Assembly: GCF_027594865.1 (NCBI RefSeq)
Contig: NZ_CP089391.1
Location: forward strand, 7,222,501-7,286,500
DNA: 64,000 bases
Direction of reading: 5' to 3'
From: Bradyrhizobium xenonodulans
Lineage (GTDB): Bacteria > Pseudomonadota > Alphaproteobacteria > Rhizobiales > Xanthobacteraceae
Shown here: in pieces, positions 38,430 to 46,997 of the stretch
Numbering within the stretch: the first letter of the stretch is position 1
Layout: every line of letters begins with the position of its first letter
Program-made: the position numbers and the translations under genes
Notes under the pieces: generated by a model
Seen by the model: the letters and a program-made list of their open reading frames with translations, nothing else
What the model was told of the DNA's origin: nothing
The model's database searches: none

Positions 38430-38460
38430 CGGCCCTCCGTTTTGGATTGGGAGGGCCGGT
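38430..38460 (-). terminator. Stem-loop between nifH and nifQ
   Basis: CCGGCCCTCC and GGAGGGCCGG form a perfect ten-base-pair stem with an 11-nt loop. No T-run follows on the minus strand, so it is more likely an mRNA 3'-end stabiliser or attenuator of nifH than a full terminator. Confidence 0.6.
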
Positions 38461-38479
38461 GCTGTCGCGCTGCGTCCTT

Positions 38480-39508
<1,029 letters not shown>

Positions 39509-39529
39509 TCAGTGTTGCTGCATCGCAGT

Positions 39530-39545
39530 AGCAACTGCCGTGCCA
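39530..39545 (-). promoter_or_regulatory. Sigma-54 (-24/-12) promoter of nifH
   Basis: On the minus strand this is TGGCACGGCAGTTGCT, a full match to TGGCACG-N4-TTGCT. It lies 166 nt upstream of the nifH ATG, leaving a long leader. Confidence 0.93.
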
Positions 39546-39612
39546 ACGCCGGCGGCCTGTTTAAGCTTCTGATGATGCACTACAACTTCGCGAGATTTCT
39601 CATCGCGCTGGA

Positions 39613-39628
39613 TGTTTCGAACCTGACA
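39613..39628 (-). promoter_or_regulatory. NifA upstream activator site 1 of nifH
   Basis: TGT-N10-ACA, about 68 nt upstream of the -24 element. The motif is palindromic, so the strand is arbitrary. Confidence 0.85.
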
Positions 39629-39641
39629 GCAGCTGTGCGGC

Positions 39642-39657
39642 TGTGTGTAATCTGACA
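39642..39657 (-). promoter_or_regulatory. NifA upstream activator site 2 of nifH
   Basis: A second TGT-N10-ACA, 29 nt from site 1 and about 97 nt upstream of the -24 element. Tandem sites at this spacing are typical for nifH. Confidence 0.85.
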
Positions 39658-39659
39658 GC

Positions 39660-40341
39660 GCTCACAATTTTTGACGAAACATAAGATTGATTGCGGCGCA
39701 TTCGTGCGCCAGACGGAACTGCGGATGGTTTGAAATGCAACTGCGGTCGAGCCTCTCGGTACGCTTTTCAGAAATGATGCTCCGACCAGCGTCGAAACTT
39801 GAGCGCTGCAGACCAAAGACAGGTGCTCGCGCTTGATGAAGATGTGATGACCGGTTGGTCTTCCCGTTCGCGCAGCATCACGACATCGAAACCGAGACGC
39901 TTCCGAGTGCCAGCGCGCAGGGATGATGTCGATTGGCTCGAATTCTACTGTGCTGGCGGGGGTCCTCACGAGCGCGACGACGCATGAGCGGGCGCTGATC
40001 GATCATCGAGAGCCTGACTCAGGCCGCTCGCATGCGGCTTCTTCACGACAATCGACGGGGAGATCGCGATCGAGACATCAACGGCTGACCCAAATGGCCG
40101 CCCCCGGATCGGCTGCCTTCGATCAAGTTCCAGAGGTTCCTCGCAGAGAACTGCGCGCGCCCATGTTGATGGACGCGCCAGTCATCGTTTCCGCGAATTC
40201 GATCCTCATCGGTGCGAAAGCGGCAGCGCACCCCAACATCGGCGATCTTTTCCACGTCCCGGAACTCGTCACGGCGGCAACGGTGATGCGCTATGACCGC
40301 ACCCGCGAAAGGGCCGTGAACGTCTGCGAATGCAACCCCAG
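39660..40341. other. Region between nifH control sites and the end of the nifB operon, no supported gene
   Basis: About 680 nt. A plus frame (39923-40447) and a minus frame (40043-40345) are both open, but they shadow each other and neither has a ribosome site or a known motif. No hairpin terminator was recognised for the nifB operon. Confidence 0.4.
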
Positions 40342-40611
40342 TCACCCCGAAGGGTCCCTTGCCGCCAAAACAATGCCAATCGCCAGCAGCGGATCGGCTG
40401 TGATCTGGACGCAGTGTTCGGACCGGTCGATCAAGTGCAGGTCATAATGAGGAAAGCTGCGAAAGGGCGGCTCGGTGACATCAGACGCATCGCATCGCAC
40501 CAGGGCGAGATGGGGAAAACGCCGCCGCAGCTCGGTCAAGGGGCTCGCGCGCCCTTCTGCCGCCGTGATCAGTTGTTCAAGTTCGATCAGTTCGTTTTCG
40601 TCCAGTGCCAT
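40342..40611 (-). CDS. Small nif-cluster hypothetical protein (DUF6129-like)
   Basis: An 89-residue acidic protein, MALDENELIELEQLITAAEG onwards, with RFPHLALVRCDASDVTEPPF in the middle and FPHYDLHLIDRSEHCVQITA. It resembles the short conserved protein found near nifZ or nifB in several proteobacterial nif clusters, which I tentatively equate with DUF6129. It is the last recognised gene of the series nifB, ferredoxin, nifZ and others, about 36 nt after its neighbour. Function is unknown. The ATG at 40611 was chosen over one two codons upstream. Confidence 0.65.
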   Translation of the reverse strand: MALDENELIELEQLITAAEGRASPLTELRRRFPHLALVRCDASDVTEPPFRSFPHYDLHLIDRSEHCVQITADPLLAIGIVLAARDPSG

Positions 40612-40647
40612 GACCAACTTTATCGTTTGTGTGTGTAAACAGTAGCG

Positions 40648-41007
40648 TTACCGCCAGAACACTCGGTCGAGATCGGCATTTAGCTCATCTGTCGCTGCGC
40701 TCAGCCGCTGATGGACGCTGTGGAATTGCCAAATTCCTCGCGCATGGTCTTTCCAAAACATCTTCCACAGTCCGCACACGGCGTCATGATGGATCAACGC
40801 GACCTCGATCACGCCGCCATCCTTGTCGATGTCGCGTGAGCAGCAAGGGCTCTCGATGAGATATCCCCCCTTAACCGGCTTCACACTGGGTGAGACATAA
40901 CGATAGCGTCTGCGGGAGCCCAATGCGCATTCGATCCGCTTGCGATCGACCTCGTTCGGGTGAGCGTTCAGGCCGATGACTGCCCTTTTCATGACCGCTG
41001 CATTCAT
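40648..41007 (-). CDS. DUF3024-like protein in the nifB operon
   Basis: A 119-residue protein. Its second half, VIEVALIHHDAVCGLWKMFW followed by HARGIWQFHSVHQRLSAA, matches the DUF3024 pattern (polypeptide that folds W..y...rW.rY). The first half is basic with RRRYRYVSPSVKPVKGGYLI. The start overlaps the upstream gene by 4 nt, indicating coupled expression within the nifB operon. No catalytic residues are evident; I cannot state a function, though its steady place in the nif cluster suggests an accessory role. Confidence 0.65.
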   Translation of the reverse strand: MNAAVMKRAVIGLNAHPNEVDRKRIECALGSRRRYRYVSPSVKPVKGGYLIESPCCSRDIDKDGGVIEVALIHHDAVCGLWKMFWKDHARGIWQFHSVHQRLSAATDELNADLDRVFWR

Positions 41008-41249
41008 TGCGAAAGCCCCTTAAAGCCGCGTTCTTTGCGCTTCAGGACAGCCGACCGGCCGCCCGGCAAAACTAAGGTCCCTATGTTCGCTTGCGTGCTC
41101 GCTCTCAAGCGCACGATCTCACCGATGCGGCCAGTGCCTACAAGAGCCGTCAAGGGCGCGCAGGCGTGAAACAAGCCGCCGTTGATGAGATCGCCGACGG
41201 ATTTGAGCCGCGGGCGCCATTCGGATGTCGAATGAAGGGGCGCGATCAT
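41004..41249 (-). CDS. Small nif-cluster protein downstream of nifZ, unknown
   Basis: An 81-residue protein ending in LVLPGGRSAVLKRKERGFKG. The central LKSVGDLINGGLFHACAPLT and VGTGRIGEIVRLRASTQANI give it an SH3-like, beta-rich look, broadly like NifZ, after which it comes. Its start overlaps the nifZ stop by 4 nt and its stop overlaps the next start, so it is clearly part of the operon. Whether it is a second NifZ-like domain that has split off is a guess. Function unknown. Confidence 0.65.
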   Translation of the reverse strand: MIAPLHSTSEWRPRLKSVGDLINGGLFHACAPLTALVGTGRIGEIVRLRASTQANIGTLVLPGGRSAVLKRKERGFKGLSQ

Positions 41250-41566
41250 GATGGGGGCCCTTCCCGCAATGGCCGACTGTCGAGCTCAGAGTCCGCGTCC
41301 ACCGAATCAAGTTCCTTGCATTTCATTCCGACGCGGTTGCCGGTTTCAAGAAACTCGACACCGTAGACGTAGAATTGCTGCAGGAACGTCCCGATGGAAA
41401 CGACGTAACCGACCTCGCCTTTCTTGGCCAGCATGTCCCCGATCTCTTTGCCGGCGTAGGTCCCGTCATTGCGAACGGTGCGATTGGCCTTCACCTTTTC
41501 ACCAAGGTTGAAGACCGGCGGTCCATCCAGCTCTATGACGTCACTGTCGCGGACGATGTTGCTCAT
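41246..41566 (-). CDS. nifZ: NifZ, MoFe-protein maturation factor
   Basis: A 106-residue protein required for forming the second P-cluster of MoFe protein. The hallmark VRNDGTYAGKEIGDMLAKKG, then EVGYVVSIGTFLQQFYVYGV, is typical NifZ, including the GxYVxxxGxFLQxxxVYxVeF core. The ATG at 41566 lies 3 nt after the stop of a 38-codon ORF, and the nifZ stop overlaps the next gene. It is part of the NifA-driven nifB operon. Confidence 0.95.
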   Translation of the reverse strand: MSNIVRDSDVIELDGPPVFNLGEKVKANRTVRNDGTYAGKEIGDMLAKKGEVGYVVSIGTFLQQFYVYGVEFLETGNRVGMKCKELDSVDADSELDSRPLREGPPS

Positions 41567-41569
41567 GCA

Positions 41570-41686
41570 TCACTGCGTCGTGAACTTGATCGGGCCGCAT
41601 TCTGCGAGCTCGCTGGCCGCCGTGGCCGCGATTGCCGGGATGAAGCGGGCGATGTTCTCTGCAGCGACCGTCAACGTGAACTCCAT
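41570..41686 (-). CDS. Tiny ORF (38 residues) between ferredoxin and nifZ
   Basis: A minus-strand frame starts at the ATG at 41686 and reads MEFTLTVAAENIARFIPAIA, then ATAASELAECGPIKFTTQ and stop. It fits neatly between the ferredoxin (15 nt after its stop) and nifZ (3 nt before its start), and the composition is protein-like, with an amphipathic helix. The ribosome site is weak (GAGCG). No family is known to me. I consider it a likely small gene missed by length filters rather than spacer. Confidence 0.5.
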   Translation of the reverse strand: MEFTLTVAAENIARFIPAIAATAASELAECGPIKFTTQ

Positions 41687-41701
41687 GACGCTTACGCTCG
41701 T

Positions 41702-41926
41702 TCAGGCCGGCGGCTGGTATCGCGGCAATGAGGTGTCGATGACGCAGGTCTTGTCGACCGGGCAGACCGCAACACATTGCGGCTCCTCGAAGTGACCGAT
41801 GCATTCGGTACATTTTTTCGGGTCAATCACGAACGTTCCGCCCTTCTCGAAGATCGCCACGTTGGGACATTCGGTCTCACAAGCGGAGCAGCCTGTGCAT
41901 TGCGAAGAAATGATCTTGAACGGCAT
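41702..41926 (-). CDS. frxA: FrxA-type 2[4Fe-4S] ferredoxin
   Basis: A 74-residue ferredoxin. Cluster ligands are [20 protein letters not shown] (CxxCxxC...CP) and [20 protein letters not shown], with the insertion between the second and third Cys of the second motif that marks nif-type ferredoxins (FdxN/FrxA). It lies 12 nt after nifB and probably supplies electrons to the radical-SAM enzyme NifB or to nitrogenase maturation. Confidence 0.93.
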   Translation of the reverse strand: MPFKIISSQCTGCSACETECPNVAIFEKGGTFVIDPKKCTECIGHFEEPQCVAVCPVDKTCVIDTSLPRYQPPA

Positions 41927-41938
41927 CCGATGTCCTCT

Positions 41939-43492
41939 TCACGCCACCGACATCATCGGGTCCTGCCGGATCGCTCCGTCACCCCGGTCGACATGCTGGA
42001 TCTCGCCGCTCTTCACCTTCTCAAGATAAGAGCTGAACCATGCGATCGCGGACGTCTCGATGAACTCGTGCGCGTATTTATCGACCGGCTCGATGCCATC
42101 CTTGTGGAGTTCGCTTGTCGGCCGACCACCGATCCTGGCGACGAACACGGCATGGCAGTCATTGATGGAGCGGATGATGGCCGCAAGGTCATCCGGCGCG
42201 CCATGACCGCCCTGGCAGTAGTGATCGACGCGGCGGTGACCGACGAATTTGGCGCCGGATTGCGATACTTCATACACCTGGAACTCGTTGGCATGCCCAA
42301 AATGCTCATTGATCAGGCCAGCACCCTTGGTTGCGACCGCGATCAGCACTTTGATATCGCTTGTCCCGCCTGCATGCTCCTGCACTTCCTCCTGCCTTGG
42401 CATTATCCTGGCGCGGCGTTCCGCCTCGATTCCAGCCTGGGTGGCCTTGCGCGCCTCAGGGTCATAGTTGACGGTCATGGTCACAATCTTCTCCTTCGTA
42501 AACTCCGCGCTTCGATCCTCGCCGAGCAGTCCGACCGCGTCGGCGCGGCATTGGCAGCAATGGCGCATCATGTTCATCTCGCCTTCGCATGCGTCCTGCA
42601 GTGCCTTCAATTCGCTTGTCCTCGGCGCGCGCTGGCCCTTGAGACCGAACATGGTGCCGTGCTCGGGGGCTGCGATCAGCGGCATGATGTTGTGCAGGAA
42701 AGCGCCACGCGACTTCACGGCTTTGTTGACCTCAACCAGGTGCCGCTCGTTGATGCCCGGGATCATGACTGAATTGACCTTGCAGAGAATGCCTCGCGCG
42801 GAGAGCATTTCGAGACCACTGAGCTGACGCCTGGTCAGGATTTTCGCTGCCTCGAGCCCGCTGTAGCGTTTGTGATTATAGAAGATCCACGGATAGATCC
42901 GGGCGCCGATCTCGGGATCGATCATATTGATTGTGATGGTGACATGCTCGATGTTCAATCGGGCGATGGTATCGACGTGATCGGGCAAGGCGAGCCCGTT
43001 GGTCGATAGACACAGTTTGATGTCGGGCGCAGCTTTGGCTACGAGCTCGAAAGTTCTGAAGGTCTTGTCTGGATTGGCCAGGGGATCGCCGGGACCGGCA
43101 ATGCCAAGCACAGTCATCTGCGGAATGCGGGAGGCGACCGCGAGCACCTTTTTGGCCGCCTGCTCGGGCGTGAGCTTCTCGCTGGTCACGCCCGGGCGCG
43201 ATTCATTGGCGCAGTCATATTTACGATTGCAGTAGTTGCATTGCATGTTGCAAGCTGGCGCAACCGCAACATGCATGCGCGCGTAGTGGTGATGCGCCTC
43301 GACACTGTAGCAGGGGTGCTTCTTCACCTTGTCCCAGATCGCCGGCGGCAGATCGCCTTGGCCGCTGTGTGCCCCGCAGCGCGCTTTGCTGCCGCCGACC
43401 GAGATGCCGCAGCTCTTGGGCTCGGCGGCCAGCATGGTCCCGCCGCCTTCTCGTGCATTTCTAGCGCTGCTGCCGCGCTCCACTGCGTCCAT
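41939..43492 (-). CDS. nifB: NifB, radical-SAM FeMo-cofactor precursor synthase
   Basis: A 517-residue protein producing the NifB-cofactor (NifB-co) from two [4Fe-4S] clusters and a carbide. The SAM motif is [17 protein letters not shown] (C-x3-C-x2-C), preceded by [20 protein letters not shown]. The C-terminal part from about residue 405 is a NifX-like domain ([20 protein letters not shown], then [10 protein letters not shown]). I chose the ATG at 43492, with GGAG ten nt before; a GTG at 43534 is less well placed. A sigma-54 promoter lies 70 nt upstream with two NifA sites. Confidence 0.97.
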   Translation of the reverse strand: MDAVERGSSARNAREGGGTMLAAEPKSCGISVGGSKARCGAHSGQGDLPPAIWDKVKKHPCYSVEAHHHYARMHVAVAPACNMQCNYCNRKYDCANESRPGVTSEKLTPEQAAKKVLAVASRIPQMTVLGIAGPGDPLANPDKTFRTFELVAKAAPDIKLCLSTNGLALPDHVDTIARLNIEHVTITINMIDPEIGARIYPWIFYNHKRYSGLEAAKILTRRQLSGLEMLSARGILCKVNSVMIPGINERHLVEVNKAVKSRGAFLHNIMPLIAAPEHGTMFGLKGQRAPRTSELKALQDACEGEMNMMRHCCQCRADAVGLLGEDRSAEFTKEKIVTMTVNYDPEARKATQAGIEAERRARIMPRQEEVQEHAGGTSDIKVLIAVATKGAGLINEHFGHANEFQVYEVSQSGAKFVGHRRVDHYCQGGHGAPDDLAAIIRSINDCHAVFVARIGGRPTSELHKDGIEPVDKYAHEFIETSAIAWFSSYLEKVKSGEIQHVDRGDGAIRQDPMMSVA

Positions 43493-43561
43493 GTCCAGTT
43501 CTTTCTCCAAGCCAAACAGGCTTCCCGGAGCCACTCCTGAGCGAGCCTTTGAACGTGGGTT

Positions 43562-43577
43562 AGCAACTCACATGCCA
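43562..43577 (-). promoter_or_regulatory. Sigma-54 (-24/-12) promoter of nifB
   Basis: Minus strand TGGCATGTGAGTTGCT; GG and GC ten bases apart, TTGCT intact. It lies 70 nt upstream of the chosen nifB ATG. Confidence 0.85.
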
Positions 43578-43636
43578 TCGCGGCAGGCGACGGATTTTCT
43601 CATCTCCGCCAATTAGTTAGACAGAGCGATCCGCGC

Positions 43637-43652
43637 TGTTGTGCAGCCGACA
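43637..43652 (-). promoter_or_regulatory. NifA upstream activator site 1 of nifB
   Basis: Exact TGT-N10-ACA, about 60 nt upstream of the -24 element. Confidence 0.8.
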
Positions 43653-43666
43653 GCGAGCCTGCGGCG

Positions 43667-43682
43667 TGTTGGAAATGCGACA
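43667..43682 (-). promoter_or_regulatory. NifA upstream activator site 2 of nifB
   Basis: Second exact TGT-N10-ACA, 30 nt from site 1, spaced as the tandem nifH sites are (29 nt). The parallel layout supports function. Confidence 0.8.
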
Positions 43683-43816
43683 GACGGTGGGATCCGGGGA
43701 GCGATCACGGCACCTGTCCGTCGACGCTCCCGCTCAGCGGCACCGGCACATTTCACTGTGATCGGATGGCTGCCGCGGCTGGACCGAGGTGGGCGGACTT
43801 CGCTTTGCCAGCGCCT

Positions 43817-44680
43817 CTAATTGGCCAGCAAGATCTCCACGGCGCGCGGGATCGCAATCGCCAGCGGGGTCAAGCCCTGGTCGAGCAGGAACCGCAGCTC
43901 ATTGCGCGAGAGCGCATCCGGCTCGACAATGGCATAATGAACGTCTGCCGAGCGCTTCGTGATCTGCCGCGCATAAATGCGTAGCAGTTGATCGTCGAAC
44001 CGACAGCCGATGAAAAGAAAGCTCCGCCCAAGCCGCCGCTGCTTGACGATCTCCGGAATCGGCGTCTGGATATCGATCTCGGTCAGGACCTCGACATAGT
44101 CGGCGTCGGAGATCAGGAAGTTTCTTGCCGGCAGCACGCCGCCATGCGGCTTGTAGAGGACCGTGGTCCAGGCGCCGGCAGCCGGGGACTCGACCTCTAC
44201 GCCATCGGCATCATAGAAACGGTACCAGCGAACCTCGCCGATGCCAGCGCGGGTAATCCCTTGCACTTCGCCCCATCCCTCACGCTTGCCAAGTGCTGCG
44301 CGCATCGCGCCATCATACCAGCTATCGACGATCATCGGTAAGCGTAACGCAGCAAGATGACGATGCAAGGCTGTCGGCTCGACCGGTGCGGCGAACGCCT
44401 GAGCCATCAACCCTGTCACGGTAGACCGATGCTTGTTGCTCTCGATATGCTGTGCTGCAGCCCAGGCATTGCCGCGGGCCCGGCGCGGCAGCGCGACCTT
44501 GGTGCCGAAGAAGATCGCCAGCGCATCAGGTGTCACTGGCACGTCAGGCTTGGACAACTCGGCGAACCCGGGCCCGAGATAGGGAACAATGCTGCCGGCA
44601 TGCAGTCTGGTCGCAACGTTGGCGAGCAGCGCCTCTGCATCCGTCCCTTTGAGACAGTTGATTTGCGGCATTGCGCTCAT
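43817..44680 (-). CDS. SIR2-like domain protein in the nifS operon
   Basis: A 287-residue protein. The N-terminal segment [20 protein letters not shown] resembles the nucleotide-binding opening of SIR2_2-type domains, and [20 protein letters not shown] fits the late strand of the same fold. The KPHGG at about residue 173 is where sirtuin-like domains place the catalytic histidine (LxGxxH-type), so NAD binding or hydrolysis is possible. It overlaps nifT by 4 nt and is the last gene of the iscA-nifU-nifS-nifT series. SIR2-like proteins in other contexts act in defence or NAD depletion, but the position here argues for a nitrogen-fixation role. This is not proven. Confidence 0.75.
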   Translation of the reverse strand: MSAMPQINCLKGTDAEALLANVATRLHAGSIVPYLGPGFAELSKPDVPVTPDALAIFFGTKVALPRRARGNAWAAAQHIESNKHRSTVTGLMAQAFAAPVEPTALHRHLAALRLPMIVDSWYDGAMRAALGKREGWGEVQGITRAGIGEVRWYRFYDADGVEVESPAAGAWTTVLYKPHGGVLPARNFLISDADYVEVLTEIDIQTPIPEIVKQRRLGRSFLFIGCRFDDQLLRIYARQITKRSADVHYAIVEPDALSRNELRFLLDQGLTPLAIAIPRAVEILLAN

Positions 44681-44901
44681 CGTTCATCGCCGTCCCCGCC
44701 AATCCTTTTGGCATTGACCGTGATCGGCAGCGGCGTATCGCTCGCCATCTCGGGCAGGTCGAGCACCCATCCATTCGTTAATCTGATCCAACCGCCCCAC
44801 AGTGTCTCGTGCTCGGATTCGACGATCCGCTCTTCAAGATCCTTCTTGGGCACATAAATCGACAGGCCCGCCTCGGGAGAGCGGCGGATCATGACTTTCA
44901 T
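44677..44901 (-). CDS. nifT: NifT/FixU family protein
   Basis: A 74-residue protein of the NifT/FixU family: [20 protein letters not shown], then [12 protein letters not shown], is diagnostic, and its length equals that of the family. It starts 4 nt after nifS and overlaps the SIR2-like gene by 4 nt. The role in nitrogenase maturation is not settled, and mutants often have little phenotype. Confidence 0.93.
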   Translation of the reverse strand: MKVMIRRSPEAGLSIYVPKKDLEERIVESEHETLWGGWIRLTNGWVLDLPEMASDTPLPITVNAKRIGGDGDER

Positions 44902-44905
44902 GCGA

Positions 44906-46099
44906 TCAACTCCAGGAATTACGGATTGCTAGCGGGGCGAGCTCTCGGGACATGCCACGCAGACGAACCAGGATGTCGGACAGTGCACGCACGACCTGAT
45001 CGATTTCTTCAGCGGTGGTTTCATGGGACAGCGAAAAGCGAACCGCGCCGGGCAGGCTGCTCGCCGGCACATGCATGGCGCGTAGTACATGCGATGGCTC
45101 CATCGCGCCTGAGCTACAGGCCGACCCGAGCGACGCGGCAATGCCGGCGCGATTGAGGTGATGGACGATCGCTTCGCCTTCGAGATCCTCGAAGGCGATA
45201 TTGGTTGTATTCGGCAGCCGGTTACAGTGGTCGCCAAGAACCGTGCAGCGGCCGTTCTGTAAGATCGACTGCTCCAGACGATCGCGCAGCACAGCAACAC
45301 GAACGCGCGCTCGGTCGAGCCGCTCTGCAGCAAGCTCTGCCGCTTTTCCGAGACCGACGATGCCGGGGATGTTCTCGGTTCCCCCGCGGCGCCGGCGTTC
45401 TTGTCCTCCGCCCCGGATCAGCGGCCTGAATGTCGAGCCTTTGCGTAAGTAAAGCGCGCCGATCCCCTTGGGTCCATGCAGCTTGTGCCCGGACAGCGAC
45501 AGCATGTCGATAACGCTGGCCTTCAGGTCAATGGGTACCCTGCCGACCGCCTGCACGGCATCGGTATGAAACAGCGCGCCGGAGGCGCGCGCCCATCCAG
45601 CCAGACGTTCCACCGGGAAGATGGTGCCGGTCTCGTTGTTGGCCCACATCACCGATGCAATCGCCGTACGTGGTCCAAGCGCCGATCGAAACGCCTCAAG
45701 GTCGAGCCGGCCGCGCGAATCCACCGCGATCAGATGAACCTTGGCCCCGCTTTGGGCCACCTGTTCGACCAGCGCCAGGATCGCCTGATGCTCGACCGAG
45801 GTGGTGACGATCTCGTCCCGGCCCTCCTGCGTCGCCAGCGCTGAGAGAATGGCGGCATTGTTGGATTCCGTCCCGCCGGAAGTAAAGACGATCTCGTCAT
45901 CATGGGCAGCCCCTACGAGCGCCTGCACGCTGCGGCGTGCCTGCCGCATGGCGCCCGCGACCTGCCTGCCAAAGGCATGGGCTGAGGAGGCATTGCCGAA
46001 CCGCTCGGCGAAAAACGGCAACATGGCCTGCACGACCGACGGATCCGTTCGGGTCGTCGCATTGTTGTCGAGATAAATAGCCACTGAAACCCTGCTCAA
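44906..46099 (-). CDS. nifS: NifS, cysteine desulfurase for nitrogenase clusters
   Basis: A 397-residue PLP enzyme that takes sulfur from cysteine for Fe-S cluster assembly. The N-terminus IYLDNNATTRTDPSVVQAML, the PLP lysine region in MLSLSGHKLHGPKGIGALYL and the active-site cysteine loop ASLGSACSSGAMEPSHVLRA are all present. Its start overlaps the nifU-like gene (ATGA), so expression is coupled in the sigma-54-driven operon starting at iscA. Together with the IscA- and NifU-like neighbours it forms a dedicated cluster-assembly set. Confidence 0.97.
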   Translation of the reverse strand: MSRVSVAIYLDNNATTRTDPSVVQAMLPFFAERFGNASSAHAFGRQVAGAMRQARRSVQALVGAAHDDEIVFTSGGTESNNAAILSALATQEGRDEIVTTSVEHQAILALVEQVAQSGAKVHLIAVDSRGRLDLEAFRSALGPRTAIASVMWANNETGTIFPVERLAGWARASGALFHTDAVQAVGRVPIDLKASVIDMLSLSGHKLHGPKGIGALYLRKGSTFRPLIRGGGQERRRRGGTENIPGIVGLGKAAELAAERLDRARVRVAVLRDRLEQSILQNGRCTVLGDHCNRLPNTTNIAFEDLEGEAIVHHLNRAGIAASLGSACSSGAMEPSHVLRAMHVPASSLPGAVRFSLSHETTAEEIDQVVRALSDILVRLRGMSRELAPLAIRNSWS

Positions 46100-46404
46100 T
46101 ATGGCGCCGTCGGCGCGCCGGCAACCGGGATCAGGCGAACGAATTCGCCGAGCTTTTCGATCAGCCGCGCCTGAATGCCCTCCAGCGTCGCAGCTGACAG
46201 CTTGCAGAGCACGCAGGCCCCCGTCAGCTTGACCATGATCTTGGTCCCGTCGATCGCAACCAGCTGACAGTCACCACCGTCGCGCTTCAGATTGGGGCGG
46301 ACCTCCTCGAGCACGGCGCAAATCACTTGCTCCCGGTCCATCTCGGCGGCCGTCGTTTGCTTCAGTTGCTTGGATTCGGCCAGCATGCTTGCGACCTCGT
46401 TCAT
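46096..46404 (-). CDS. NifU C-terminal-domain protein (NFU-type Fe-S scaffold)
   Basis: A 102-residue protein corresponding to the C-terminal thioredoxin-like NFU domain of NifU. EEVRPNLKRDGGDCQLVAID, then TGACVLCKLSAATLEG, carries the CxxC that binds a [4Fe-4S] cluster. The N-terminal scaffold domain and central [2Fe-2S] domain of full NifU are absent, as in many rhizobia. It links iscA and nifS with overlapping codons at both ends. Confidence 0.93.
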   Translation of the reverse strand: MNEVASMLAESKQLKQTTAAEMDREQVICAVLEEVRPNLKRDGGDCQLVAIDGTKIMVKLTGACVLCKLSAATLEGIQARLIEKLGEFVRLIPVAGAPTAPY

Positions 46405-46718
46405 CAGCTGAAGGATTTACCGCACGAGCAGCCCGCGTTGGCGTTCGGGTTGTCGAAAGTGAATCCGGAGCCCTCCTGCGCCAACACGAAATCGATGGTG
46501 GTGCCGGCGAGATATTTGTGGCTGTCGTTGTCGACGAACAACTTGACCCCGTCGCGCTCGATCACCTTATCGTCCGACGTCGTCTCATTGGCCAAGCCCA
46601 TGATGTATTTGAACCCGGCACAGCCGCCGGACTCAACCGTAATGCGCAAGCCGCTTGCTCCCGATGTTGAAATCACCCCCCTGACCGCATTCAGTGCGTT
46701 ATCTGTCAATTTGATCAT
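46404..46718 (-). CDS. IscA/HesB-like A-type Fe-S carrier, nif-associated
   Basis: A 104-residue A-type carrier that hands Fe-S clusters or iron to targets. Ligand cysteines are in VESGGCAGFKYIMGLANET and, near the end, NANAGCSCGKSFS (CxC). The ATG at 46718 has GAGGTGAAAGAG upstream; an in-frame ATG at 46781 would overlap the promoter. It is the first gene of the operon iscA, nifU-like, nifS, nifT, SIR2-like, and its -24/-12 promoter lies 42 nt upstream. Confidence 0.93.
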   Translation of the reverse strand: MIKLTDNALNAVRGVISTSGASGLRITVESGGCAGFKYIMGLANETTSDDKVIERDGVKLFVDNDSHKYLAGTTIDFVLAQEGSGFTFDNPNANAGCSCGKSFS

Positions 46719-46759
46719 GCTCACTCTTTCACCTCGCGTGGCTCGGCTGACTGCAAGTT

Positions 46760-46775
46760 GGCAATTCGCATGCCA
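46760..46775 (-). promoter_or_regulatory. Sigma-54 (-24/-12) promoter of the iscA-nifU-nifS-nifT operon
   Basis: Minus strand TGGCATGCGAATTGCC; GG and GC ten bases apart. It differs from the consensus at C in the last position and at -24 (CAT for CAC). It lies 42 nt before the iscA ATG. Confidence 0.75.
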
Positions 46776-46818
46776 GCGCACGCGCGCCTGATAAGGCTTC
46801 CGTTTTTCAACTCTCGCC

Positions 46819-46852
46819 TGTTGGCTTTGCGACTCGTGTCGGCTTCCCGACG
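46819..46852. promoter_or_regulatory. Two imperfect NifA sites between divergent sigma-54 promoters
   Basis: TGT-N10-ACT (46819-46834) and TGT-N10-ACG (46837-46852) each miss the last consensus base. They lie centrally between the minus promoter at 46760 and the plus promoter at 46926, so they could serve both genes. Confidence 0.4.
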
Positions 46853-46925
46853 CGGCGATTTCGGGATTTAAGCGCGCTTGCGAGTTTCTTCAGGCGTTTA
46901 CACAGATGAAATGCGGTGCATGGGT

Positions 46926-46941
46926 CGGCAAGCAATTTGCA
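46926..46941 (+). promoter_or_regulatory. Sigma-54 (-24/-12) promoter of the orphan gene at 46998
   Basis: CGGCAAGCAATTTGCA; GG and GC ten bases apart, good TTTGCA at -12, weaker first base at -24. It lies 57 nt before the ATG at 46998. A near-identical element occurs at 53755. Confidence 0.7.
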
Positions 46942-46997
46942 TTTCCGTGCTGCGCCGGTCGTGGGCCGGCGATGAGCTTAGATCGAGGACGATTTTC

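Noticed and set aside
39923..40447. Plus-strand frame between nifH control region and nifB operon end
   Set aside because: No ribosome site, no recognised motif, and part of it is opposite a real minus gene.
41777..42772. Long plus frame opposite nifB
   Set aside because: Shadow of nifB with no motifs.
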